The notes under the pieces were generated by a model. That model worked only from the letters and a program-made list of their open reading frames with translations. It did not search any database and was not told where the DNA came from. Shown in pieces: positions 1 through 5,302 of a stretch of DNA of 5,302 nt. The first letter of the stretch is position 1. The number at the start of each line of letters is the position of its first letter. The position numbers and the translations under genes were made by a program. This DNA is from Actinomycetota bacterium (GTDB lineage Bacteria; Actinomycetota; Humimicrobiia; Humimicrobiales; Humimicrobiaceae), in the NCBI GenBank assembly GCA_018894445.1, contig JAHIPJ010000225.1, forward strand, positions 1-5,302. The letters are read 5' to 3'.

Positions 1-585
1 ACTGACAGCCTCATCTATCATTTGCTTCTTCCTGAAAGATAAGGCTAAATTGAAATGGGTATTTGCATCAACAAAATCCAACTCAATGGCCTTCTTTAAT
101 TCCTTAATAGACTCATCGAACCTCTCTAATACTCCATATACTACACCTAAATTATAATGTGCTTCTCCTAAATTTGGGTCAATCTCAATCGCCTTTTTGT
201 ATTCCTCTTGCGCCTTCTGGTAATCACCTATTCTGTCATAGGCTATACCCAGATTATTATGAGCGCGTGAATTTTTGGGATTTATCTGAATAGCATTTTT
301 GTATGCCGAGATAGCATCTTGAAGATTGCCGATATTCAGATAAATTATCCCCAGATTATCCCAGGCCTGATCTAATCCGGGATTAATCTCTAATGCCTTT
401 TTGTATTCTTCTATGGCCTTCCAGTATTGTTTTTGGTCTTTGTAGAGAATACCCAAGTTGTTATGTGCCTCGGCCAAATTGGGATCCAACTCCAATGCCT
501 TCAGGTATTCAGCTATAGCCTGATCTTGATGGCCGTTACTTTTAAAACAATTTGCCTGCTCAAAATGGACTTGTGCTTCTTTCAT
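1..585 (-). CDS. TPR-repeat protein, C-terminus cut off by window edge
   Basis: The first 195 residues of a tetratricopeptide-repeat protein are visible, open to the left edge with no stop. At least five 34-residue TPR units follow one another (about residues 5-36, 37-70, 71-104, 105-138, 139-172) and a sixth begins at 173. Each shows the TPR signature, for example AHNNLGILY then AIEEYKKALEINP. No signal peptide or membrane segment is seen, so it is probably cytoplasmic and a protein-binding scaffold. The ATG at 585 is preceded in frame by a TAG at 595-597, which fixes the start. The best Shine-Dalgarno match, AGGAG at 601-605, lies rather far away (15 bases). It follows gvpN copy B on the same strand after 84 bases, so membership of the gas vesicle operon is possible but unproven. 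TPR proteins are too general for a specific function to be given. Confidence 0.9.
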   Translation of the reverse strand, partial: MKEAQVHFEQANCFKSNGHQDQAIAEYLKALELDPNLAEAHNNLGILYKDQKQYWKAIEEYKKALEINPGLDQAWDNLGIIYLNIGNLQDAISAYKNAIQINPKNSRAHNNLGIAYDRIGDYQKAQEEYKKAIEIDPNLGEAHYNLGVVYGVLERFDESIKELKKAIELDFVDANTHFNLALSFRKKQMIDEAVS

Positions 586-612
586 CGTTCGTCGCTACCG
601 CTCCTCACTTTT

Positions 613-671
613 GGTTAAATGGCAATTGGTAACTGGTTAAATTATTTAACCTTTTAACTATTTAACCAATT
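613..671. repeat. Nested AT-rich inverted repeats after gvpN copy B
   Basis: The 8-base word GGTTAAAT occurs at 613-620 and 635-642, and its complement ATTTAACC at 644-651 and 660-667. The inner pair (635-642 and 644-651) forms a perfect inverted repeat around a single T. An outer pair, AATTGGT at 624-630 and ACCAATT at 665-671, encloses it and touches the gvpN stop codon. The stem is AT-rich and has no T run after it on the minus strand, so it is a poor intrinsic terminator. It may be a small dispersed intergenic repeat or may stabilise the transcript end. Confidence 0.6.
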
Positions 672-1587
672 AACAAATCTCCTTTATTAAATCCAATATC
701 TTTCCTTTAATATCTATCTTTCTATCTACAGAATCTGTTTCTGAATCCAGGATATCCAGGCAGCACTGCACAAAACCCTCATCGGAAGAACTGGCATTCG
801 AGCCAGATAGCCTCATCACCTTGCCAATCATTATACCAGCACGGATAGTTGGAATATCACCATTTTTATCCTGGTCTCTTAGAGCTCTTATTATATCTAC
901 TACTTTCTCAGCATCTGAGGATGGTATGCCGGATTTAGCACTAGCTATGGCTACCTCGGTATCCCGGTCATAATGAGAAAGTTTTATAGTAATCATTCTA
1001 TCGCGAAGTGCATCCTGAGTCTTATACACACCAGCATACTCATGGGGATTACTGGTAAAGATAGCACGGAAATTTGGATTAACTCTTAAATACCCTTCAA
1101 TGCCTCTGGCTGCAGGAAGATCCAATATCCTCTCTTCCAACACAGATAAAAGAACATTATTTGCCTCTGCCTTGGACCTTGTGAACTCATCATAAATGAG
1201 TGTAAATCCATGTTTACAGGCTACGGTCAACCTATTATCTACCCACCTTCCTATCATATCTTCTTCAGTCTTAAGAACCGAATGGATGAAGTTATCCACC
1301 AGTTTCTTCCTGCGATACCCAAATTCTGAGCCTACCAAATCAGAGGTACCGAACTCTTCGTCTCCATGAATTAAGATAATCGGCCTGCTTAACTGAGCTG
1401 CCAAATACATAGCCAGGGTGGTCTTGCCGGTACCTGCTGGACCTGAAAAGTGAATTGGATAGCCCGCTTGAATATACAAGTGTGCCCGCTTTATCACATC
1501 CTCTACATATGCCGTCCGGACAAAACTGGGCTGCTCCTTAGCCAACATTATCGGCTGAACTTCCGCAAACGTATCAACCTCATTCAT
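670..1587 (-). CDS. gvpN: Gas vesicle AAA+ ATPase GvpN (copy B)
   Basis: This is a 305-residue GvpN, a MoxR-like AAA+ ATPase needed for gas vesicle maturation or enlargement. Visible features are Walker A GPAGTGKT (49-56), the family-typical HGDEEFGTSDLVG stretch (from 74), Walker B TLIYDEFTR (129-137, D133 and E134), sensor 1 in FTSNP (N180), and an arginine-rich ALRDRM (193-198) that could supply arginine fingers. Length and motif order match typical GvpN. The start at 1587 overlaps the end of the GvpO-like gene by 8 bases (ATGAATGA) and has AAGGAGG at 1596-1602 inside that gene, so translation is probably coupled. It is clearly paralogous to the copy at 4331-5248. The two are nearly the same across the ATPase core but differ in the first 20 residues or so and in the C-terminal third. 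Calling the family is very safe; which copy is the main one cannot be told. Confidence 0.96.
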   Translation of the reverse strand: MNEVDTFAEVQPIMLAKEQPSFVRTAYVEDVIKRAHLYIQAGYPIHFSGPAGTGKTTLAMYLAAQLSRPIILIHGDEEFGTSDLVGSEFGYRRKKLVDNFIHSVLKTEEDMIGRWVDNRLTVACKHGFTLIYDEFTRSKAEANNVLLSVLEERILDLPAARGIEGYLRVNPNFRAIFTSNPHEYAGVYKTQDALRDRMITIKLSHYDRDTEVAIASAKSGIPSSDAEKVVDIIRALRDQDKNGDIPTIRAGIMIGKVMRLSGSNASSSDEGFVQCCLDILDSETDSVDRKIDIKGKILDLIKEIC

Positions 1588-2770
1588 CTTCCTTCCCTCC
1601 TTCTAAGGTTTTATTTAATATTTTTTCCTCCTCCTCTGGAGTAAACTTTAATTTCCCATCCTTCCAACTAACCTGTATCTGGTCAGTTACTATAGGGGGT
1701 TTTCCTCCCCTTTTTACATTACGCAACCTTATCTCTTCCCAGGGTTCAATGGTAGCGAGCCACCCGGTTTTGGTGCGTTCTAAATTAATCAAACGGCCTA
1801 TATTTAAGAGTTTATCTTCCAGAAATGCTTGAGCTTCTTGCTCATTATCTATATTAAAGGATACTCCCTGCAGAGATTCTCTGAGGGGTTTAGTTAATAT
1901 TTCCTCCCTCAAACTCTCTATTATCTCTTCATCCTCTACTTTTTCATAAGAGGTAATCTCGAGGTTCTCGTCAATCCTCACTCTATAAATAACTGGAATA
2001 TCAAATCCTAATAATCGGCGCTGCTTTTTCTCTTCCCAGGGCTCTATCCATACGAGGCACTCGTTTTCTTTCCATTCAATATCAAAGACCCCTCCGGCAT
2101 TTTCCAATGATTCTTCCAGGAGAGCGGATAATGCCTTGAGATCCATGGTTCCTTGATTTGGCTTCGGATTTCCTGCGGTCGCAACCTTTTGTTCTCTTAG
2201 TTTTTTACCAAATTCTGCCAGAGCTTCGCTTAATACCTCTTTATTTCTCTCAATTCTCAGCCTTATTTCTTTTTTTCTCTTCTCCTCCGCTTCTCTTCTT
2301 TCTTTCCAGGTGGCTGCCTCCCGTTCTAAATCATAGAATCTGGTATCCTGAGTTCTCTTTCCCAATGCCCTGGCCCATTCCTTAGCTATTAATTTTTTCC
2401 TGATGGATACTATTGTAGCCATATTAAGCGGTTTCTGTTTCTTCTTTTTTTCATCCTCTTCTTTTTGCCAAGGTTTATATTGAACCCATCCTATCCCATC
2501 CGATTCTCCTTTCGGACCGGTAGATAATCTTCGCTTGTCATAATCCACTAGTTCCTTAGCGAAAGTCTCTCGAAGAGAAAGTCCGAGGGCTTCTTCTTTT
2601 TTTGGCGCCTCCTTTTGTCTTTGCCTGACTTCTGCATCCTTTTTCTTTTTCCAAGCTAAAGCTATCTGTTCTAAAAGAGATGGGCCCTCGGTCTTCTTCC
2701 TGAATATCCTGGCCTTTTCTTTGGATATTTCCCTTATGGCCTCTGCTCTTACGTTGATATTTTTCTCCAT
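1580..2770 (-). CDS. Tandem GvpO-like domain protein with long charged N-terminal extension
   Basis: This 396-residue protein has two parts. Residues 1-205 are very rich in Lys, Glu and Arg and probably mostly helical, with a likely coiled coil around 145-195. Residues 210-385 hold two copies of one domain, each carrying IEPWEE (242-247 and 341-346) with about 99 residues between them. The second copy has TGWLATIEPWEEIRLR. The first continues into IPVIYRVRIDENLEITSYEK. This layout (GW, then a strand ending in xExxE, basic residues, IP, a YxVxxD strand and a YxR/K end) matches what I recall of GvpO, an accessory gas vesicle protein normally with one such domain. The assignment rests on that pattern and on the adjacent gvpN. 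The ATG at 2770 follows the zinc-motif gene by 14 bases; its ribosome site (AAGGGAAG, 2777-2784) is modest. A second tryptophan motif, PWQKEE at 100-105, resembles one in the 132-residue neighbour. Confidence 0.7.
   Translation of the reverse strand: MEKNINVRAEAIREISKEKARIFRKKTEGPSLLEQIALAWKKKKDAEVRQRQKEAPKKEEALGLSLRETFAKELVDYDKRRLSTGPKGESDGIGWVQYKPWQKEEDEKKKKQKPLNMATIVSIRKKLIAKEWARALGKRTQDTRFYDLEREAATWKERREAEEKRKKEIRLRIERNKEVLSEALAEFGKKLREQKVATAGNPKPNQGTMDLKALSALLEESLENAGGVFDIEWKENECLVWIEPWEEKKQRRLLGFDIPVIYRVRIDENLEITSYEKVEDEEIIESLREEILTKPLRESLQGVSFNIDNEQEAQAFLEDKLLNIGRLINLERTKTGWLATIEPWEEIRLRNVKRGGKPPIVTDQIQVSWKDGKLKFTPEEEEKILNKTLEGGKEDE
1596..1602 (-). promoter_or_regulatory. Ribosome binding site for gvpN copy B, inside the upstream gene
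   Basis: AAGGAGG read on the minus strand lies 8 bases before the ATG at 1587 and within the last codons of the GvpO-like gene. Together with the 8-base overlap of the two reading frames it points to translational coupling. Confidence 0.75.
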
Positions 2771-2784
2771 TTGTCGCTTCCCTT

Positions 2785-3555
2785 TTATCTACGGTTTAAG
2801 GACTTCTCACCATCAGAAGTAAGGCTATATAAAATACCAACTCTTATGAGTAATCCTTTTTTGACTAAGGCATTACAGAGTTGTTCTGCATAAGCAGATG
2901 AAACAGGAGGTGCCATATTCCTGCACACAGCAACCCTATCAGCCCGACATAACTCTTTAACTACTTCCAATGCCTCTCGCTCACTCCCCGATGCTGAGCC
3001 AACTGGCCCTTCTTTTACCTTACTTTTAGATTTCTCTTCAACAAAACTACCAACAACTTCTTCTATCTCTTCTTCTAAACCATAAGTTTCTTCTTCTTCC
3101 TTTACCGTCACCACACCTTTTCCCCGGCACTTTATACAGACAAGCTTATTAGTGGGCTCCTTACCTGTGCCTCGACAATGAGGGCATATCTGGACAGGCT
3201 CTTCCACATGAATAACACCTTTACCTCTACAAGCATTACAAGTAACATTGCTTCTGGGCTTTTCTTCTCCTCCACCTTTACAATAAGCGCACTTGACCGC
3301 CGGTGGTTCAACAGAGACTGTACCTTTACCTTTACAGACAGAACACTTTGAACCCCTGGGCTTCTCACCTGTCCCATTGCAAAATCCACAGGGGTACACC
3401 TCATCTTCCAAAAGTTCCCCTATCTGATGACCCCCATACTGACCTGCTGGCCCTAATTTAACCGGCTGCCATATCCATTCATCTTTTAATTTTTTTATCC
3501 CGGCATTCTTTGTTTGGGCTCTTTTATGTGAACCCGAATCCCATTCCCAATCCAT
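2785..3555 (-). CDS. Protein with six CxxCxGxG zinc motifs and a C-terminal winged-helix-like domain
   Basis: The 256-residue product contains six CxxCxGxG motifs starting at C56, C71, C89, C106, C124 and C140. They fall into three tandem modules of about 34 residues, each with two motifs and a following V-rich strand. DnaJ has four such motifs binding two zinc ions; here twelve cysteines could bind three. There is no J domain (no HPD) and no DnaJ C-terminal domain. After an acidic linker (about 152-175), residues 192-256 look like a winged helix: helices EALEVVKELCRAD and AYAEQLCNALVKKGLL, then a short hairpin GILYSLTSDGEKSL. The role may be chaperone-like binding of assembly intermediates or regulation by DNA binding; neither is shown. 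The start at 3555 is preferred over the in-frame ATG at 3582 because AGGAGGAT lies 5 bases before it and because the longer form would overlap the upstream gene. It sits 14 bases after the 132-residue gene, in the same unit as gvpO-like and gvpN. Confidence 0.85.
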   Translation of the reverse strand: MDWEWDSGSHKRAQTKNAGIKKLKDEWIWQPVKLGPAGQYGGHQIGELLEDEVYPCGFCNGTGEKPRGSKCSVCKGKGTVSVEPPAVKCAYCKGGGEEKPRSNVTCNACRGKGVIHVEEPVQICPHCRGTGKEPTNKLVCIKCRGKGVVTVKEEEETYGLEEEIEEVVGSFVEEKSKSKVKEGPVGSASGSEREALEVVKELCRADRVAVCRNMAPPVSSAYAEQLCNALVKKGLLIRVGILYSLTSDGEKSLNRR

Positions 3556-3560
3556 GTTTA

Positions 3561-3568
3561 ATCCTCCT
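3561..3568 (-). promoter_or_regulatory. Ribosome binding site that fixes the start of the zinc-motif gene
   Basis: AGGAGGAT on the minus strand lies 5 bases before the ATG at 3555. It decides for this start over the in-frame ATG 27 bases further upstream, which lies inside the preceding gene. Confidence 0.8.
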
Positions 3569-3569
3569 C

Positions 3570-3968
3570 TTAATAGTTCCAATCCATCTTCTTCATATGT
3601 TTAGGGGTTTTTTTGCTTTGCTTTGCCTCTGTATCCGTCCGCTTTTCTGATTCTTCTACGCCGCCCTTGGGGACCTGAGGTAATTCTCTTTCTCTTCGCA
3701 GCAAATCTTTTTTTATATCTCGCCATGTATCTGAAACTTCTTTAAGTTGTTTTCCTACAATTTCACCATATCGCTCCGCCCGATCTTTTTCTTTAGCCCT
3801 TATGTATATATCCAGATATTCCTGACCATCGGTTTTTGGCTTGGAATGAACCCTGGACTGAATATTGGTTTTTGGAGGGATACTATCACCTCTCCCTGGC
3901 TTTTTCTTTCTTCCTTCTTCCTCTTGCCAAGGAAAAAATTTATCTCTCTCTTTTTTATGGTCTGCCAT
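3570..3968 (-). CDS. Charged hypothetical protein in gas vesicle cluster
   Basis: I do not recognise this 132-residue family. It is strongly hydrophilic and basic, with no membrane segment or signal peptide. The N-terminus (1-48) is Lys-, Arg- and Pro-rich and probably disordered, with an FPWQEEE motif at 12-18. Residues 49-95 (starting GQEYLDIYIRAKEKDRAERY) should form a long amphipathic helix, possibly a coiled coil. The rest is again disordered, ending in MDWNY. Its PWQEEE resembles PWQKEE in the tandem GvpO-like protein, which suggests a shared binding feature or common origin of the N-terminal regions. The ATG at 3968 has AAGGTGA at 3975-3981 as ribosome site, 6 bases away. It is the first gene of the tight four-gene unit that continues to gvpN copy B. 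A structural or linker role in vesicle assembly is a guess from position only. Confidence 0.8.
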   Translation of the reverse strand: MADHKKERDKFFPWQEEEGRKKKPGRGDSIPPKTNIQSRVHSKPKTDGQEYLDIYIRAKEKDRAERYGEIVGKQLKEVSDTWRDIKKDLLRRERELPQVPKGGVEESEKRTDTEAKQSKKTPKHMKKMDWNY

Positions 3969-3984
3969 CTTTCATCACCTTTTT

Positions 3985-4062
3985 AACCACTGATATTCAC
4001 AAAATTATCTTGCGCAAATCTGCGATTGTTTCTCGCTGATTTCCGATAATATCTGCGTTAAC
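3985..4062. repeat. Degenerate TCTGCG-type intergenic repeat
   Basis: The 124-base gap between the AbrB-like gene and the 132-residue gene has no coding potential I can support. It contains ATCTGCG twice (4018-4024 and 4051-4057, 33 bases apart) and related variants such as CGCTGATTT and TTGCGCAAATC. This resembles decayed copies of the short TCTGCG-rich intergenic repeats I recall from many bacterial genomes. No convincing promoter was found, though one for the four-gene unit could lie here. Confidence 0.4.
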
Positions 4063-4094
4063 CCCATTAGATGTTTACTATCTAACGGGTTTTT
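4063..4094 (+). terminator. Hairpin with T run, terminator-shaped on the plus strand
   Basis: CCCATTAGAT (4063-4072) and ATCTAACGGG (4080-4089) form a 10-base stem with one mismatched position and a 7-base loop, followed on the plus strand by five T residues (4090-4094). On the minus strand, where the genes lie, it starts 3 bases after the AbrB-like stop codon but lacks a T run after the stem. It could mark a transcript end or processing site after the AbrB-like gene, or stop antisense transcription coming from the left. Confidence 0.5.
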
Positions 4095-4263
4095 AACGGG
4101 CAGCCTTGCGTGGCTTAATTGTTATAAACTGTGCCTGCGCTGTTCCCTGCACCTTTATCTCAACTAATTGGCCGGTTTCCAATTTAGCTTCCCGGCGAAT
4201 ATTGCTGGGAATAGCAATTTTGCCTTCTGTATCAACCTTAGAAAATCCTCGCATCAGTGCCAT
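4093..4263 (-). CDS. AbrB/SpoVT-family DNA-binding protein
   Basis: This 56-residue protein is essentially one SpoVT-AbrB swapped-hairpin domain: FSKVDTEGKIAIPSNIRREA (7-26), then LETGQLVEIKV and a last strand QFITIKP, with a basic tail RKAAR. Proteins of this fold dimerise and bind DNA, as transition-state regulators or as antitoxins. No toxin gene is adjacent, and the setting between gvpN copy A and the accessory unit makes a local regulator of the gas vesicle genes the better guess. The start at 4263 is chosen over an in-frame ATG at 4317 because AAAGGAGGT lies 7 bases before it and because residue 1 then sits just ahead of the domain. It follows gvpN copy A after 67 bases and ends 3 bases before a strong hairpin. 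Confidence 0.85.
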   Translation of the reverse strand: MALMRGFSKVDTEGKIAIPSNIRREAKLETGQLVEIKVQGTAQAQFITIKPRKAAR

Positions 4264-4270
4264 TTTAAAC

Positions 4271-4279
4271 ACCTCCTTT
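4271..4279 (-). promoter_or_regulatory. Strong ribosome binding site for the AbrB-like gene
   Basis: AAAGGAGGT on the minus strand, 7 bases before the ATG at 4263, is a near-perfect Shine-Dalgarno sequence. It rules in the short 56-residue form over the 74-residue form starting at 4317. The surrounding leader is almost the same as that of gvpN copy A. Confidence 0.8.
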
Positions 4280-4330
4280 GTGCTTGTTGTCTTGTTTACA
4301 AGGTATTGCCCAATCATCGCTCATCCATGA

Positions 4331-5248
4331 TTAACAAAATTGGTCAATCAACCCGCTTATAATTTCTCTTACCTTCGCCTGATGGGTCCTGGAACCTACT
4401 CTGCTGGTCTCCGAAGTCAATATCTCCAATGCCGTTTCTCTAAAGATAGGATTGTCTTTAGAGGCTATCCCACCTCTTACCTTCAGGGTCTTGCCAATCA
4501 TAATGGGACCACGAATAGTTGGCGCATATTCACATTTGCCCGATTCCCTCAAGCCCCTTACCACATTGACTAACTTTTCTGCGTCCACAGTGGAAAGACC
4601 TGTCTTGACTTCGATAATAGCTATCTCAGTCTCTTTATCATAGTGATCCAAATCAATAGTAATCATTCTATCCCGAAGAGCATCCTGACTTCTATAAACG
4701 CCTGCATACTCTTCGGGGTTAGAAGTAAAGATAGCTGTGAAGTTGGGATCAACGCGAAGGTAGCCTTCACCACCTTCCCTTGCGGCGGGTAGATCCAACA
4801 TCTTTTCTTGAAGGACAGAAAGTAAGGTATTGTTTGCTTCTGGGCGGGAACGAGTGAACTCGTCGTAGATTAAGGTAAATCCATATTTACAGGCAACTGT
4901 TAAGCGGTTATCCACCCAGCGCCTCTGCATATCCTCTTCAGTCTTTAATACTGAGTGTATAAAATTATCAATAACTTTTCTTACACGGTAGCCATACTCT
5001 CCTCCTATCAAATCAGATGTGGAGAATTCTTCGTCTCCGTGAATCAATACTACTGGCCGGCCTATCTTAGAAGCTACATGCATTGCCAGAGTAGTCTTTC
5101 CTGTACCTGAGACTCCTCTAAAATGAATTGGAAATCCCGCAGAGACATAAGCTAATGATCTTTCTGTTATACTTTTTACCTGCTCAGTCTCTACAAAATT
5201 AGGTAATGGCCTTGGTTCTAATACTGTAGTTAATTCTTCAACTGGCAT
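4331..5248 (-). CDS. gvpN: Gas vesicle AAA+ ATPase GvpN (copy A)
   Basis: This is a second full-length, 305-residue GvpN. Walker A is GVSGTGKT (45-52), followed by HGDEEFSTSDLIGGEYGYR, NFIHSVLKTEEDM, Walker B FTLIYDEFTRS (D129, E130), sensor 1 FTSNPEEYAG (N177) and ALRDRMITIDLDHYD. All catalytic residues are present, so it should hydrolyse ATP. Compared with copy B, the N-terminal 20 residues and the C-terminal third differ most, and the Walker A reads GVSGTGKT instead of GPAGTGKT. These differences suggest an old duplication, or separate acquisition, followed by divergence, perhaps with different partners. The ATG at 5248 has AAAGGAGGT at 5255-5263, 6 bases away. It is the most upstream complete gene here; gvpA or other vesicle genes may precede it beyond the edge. 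Confidence 0.96.
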   Translation of the reverse strand: MPVEELTTVLEPRPLPNFVETEQVKSITERSLAYVSAGFPIHFRGVSGTGKTTLAMHVASKIGRPVVLIHGDEEFSTSDLIGGEYGYRVRKVIDNFIHSVLKTEEDMQRRWVDNRLTVACKYGFTLIYDEFTRSRPEANNTLLSVLQEKMLDLPAAREGGEGYLRVDPNFTAIFTSNPEEYAGVYRSQDALRDRMITIDLDHYDKETEIAIIEVKTGLSTVDAEKLVNVVRGLRESGKCEYAPTIRGPIMIGKTLKVRGGIASKDNPIFRETALEILTSETSRVGSRTHQAKVREIISGLIDQFC

Positions 5249-5254
5249 TTTAAC

Positions 5255-5263
5255 ACCTCCTTT
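5255..5263 (-). promoter_or_regulatory. Strong ribosome binding site for gvpN copy A
   Basis: AAAGGAGGT on the minus strand lies 6 bases before the ATG at 5248, supporting that start. Confidence 0.8.
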
Positions 5264-5278
5264 TTAATTATTAATTAA
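5264..5278. repeat. AT-only palindrome upstream of gvpN copy A
   Basis: TTAATTA and TAATTAA flank a single T, giving a perfect 15-base AT palindrome just before the ribosome site. All three minus-strand frames in the last 54 bases meet a stop before the gvpN start, so the tail of an upstream gene could end here, but it is too short to identify. The palindrome could be an operator or simply AT-rich spacer. Confidence 0.3.
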
Positions 5279-5302
5279 GCGCATCTGTCATTATGCCTCG
5301 CA

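Noticed and set aside
1..585. Regular DNA periodicity of about 102 bases that could suggest a repeat array
   Set aside because: It comes from 34-codon TPR units in an open frame, with no exact repeats and spacers as in CRISPR.
2158..2385. Plus-strand hydrophobic frame rich in Phe, Leu and Pro
   Set aside because: It is the antisense of Lys/Glu/Arg-rich codons in the GvpO-like gene; the pyrimidine-rich DNA here is fully explained by that coding.
3100..3400. Roughly 100-base periodic repeats
   Set aside because: They encode the three zinc modules; divergence is at the codon level, so this is a protein repeat.
3132..3404. Minus-strand 90-residue frame inside the zinc-motif gene
   Set aside because: It is an out-of-frame shadow of the repeated cysteine modules and has no ribosome site or recognisable content.
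2785..3555. Zinc-motif protein as DnaJ itself
   Set aside because: There is no J domain or HPD motif, no C-terminal substrate-binding domain, and six rather than four motifs.
4093..4263. AbrB-like protein as the antitoxin of a toxin-antitoxin pair
   Set aside because: No toxin-like gene lies next to it; the neighbours are gvpN and the charged 132-residue protein.
4093..4317. 74-residue start for the AbrB-like protein
   Set aside because: The in-frame ATG at 4263 has a near-perfect ribosome site and begins right before the domain; the extra 18 residues resemble no part of the family.
4106..4362. Overlapping plus-strand frames opposite the AbrB-like gene
   Set aside because: They are antisense to a well-supported gene with a strong start, and their translations look like random hydrophobic sequence.

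Overview
The window holds part of a gas vesicle gene cluster, with every supportable gene on the minus strand, so transcription runs from high to low coordinates. The anchors are two full-length GvpN AAA+ ATPases (4331-5248 and 670-1587). A 396-residue protein (1580-2770) carries two tandem C-terminal domains that look like GvpO. The organism is most likely an uncultivated bacterium of moderate to low GC with strong Shine-Dalgarno sites. The degenerate repeats between genes and the TPR protein are reminiscent of candidate-phylum genomes such as Omnitrophota, but that placement is only an impression.

In transcription order the layout is: a short AT-rich leader (5249-5302); gvpN copy A; a 56-residue AbrB/SpoVT-type DNA-binding protein (4093-4263); a 124-base gap with a strong hairpin and degenerate TCTGCG-type repeats; a charged 132-residue protein of unknown family (3570-3968); a 256-residue protein with six CxxCxGxG zinc motifs and a probable winged helix (2785-3555); the tandem GvpO-like protein; gvpN copy B; a small nest of inverted repeats; and a TPR protein (1-585) that runs off the left edge.

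The four genes from 3968 down to 670 are tightly packed, with gaps of 14 bases, 14 bases and then an 8-base overlap, so they almost certainly form one translational unit. GvpN and GvpO are established accessory proteins of gas vesicle assembly. The other two members of this unit are not standard Gvp proteins that I recognise. The AbrB-like protein could be a local regulator. The structural gene gvpA and the genes gvpF/L, G, J, K and S are not in the window and would be expected nearby, most likely beyond the right edge. The unusual part is the set of accessory genes between the two gvpN copies: the zinc-motif protein, the extended tandem GvpO protein and the charged linker-like protein.
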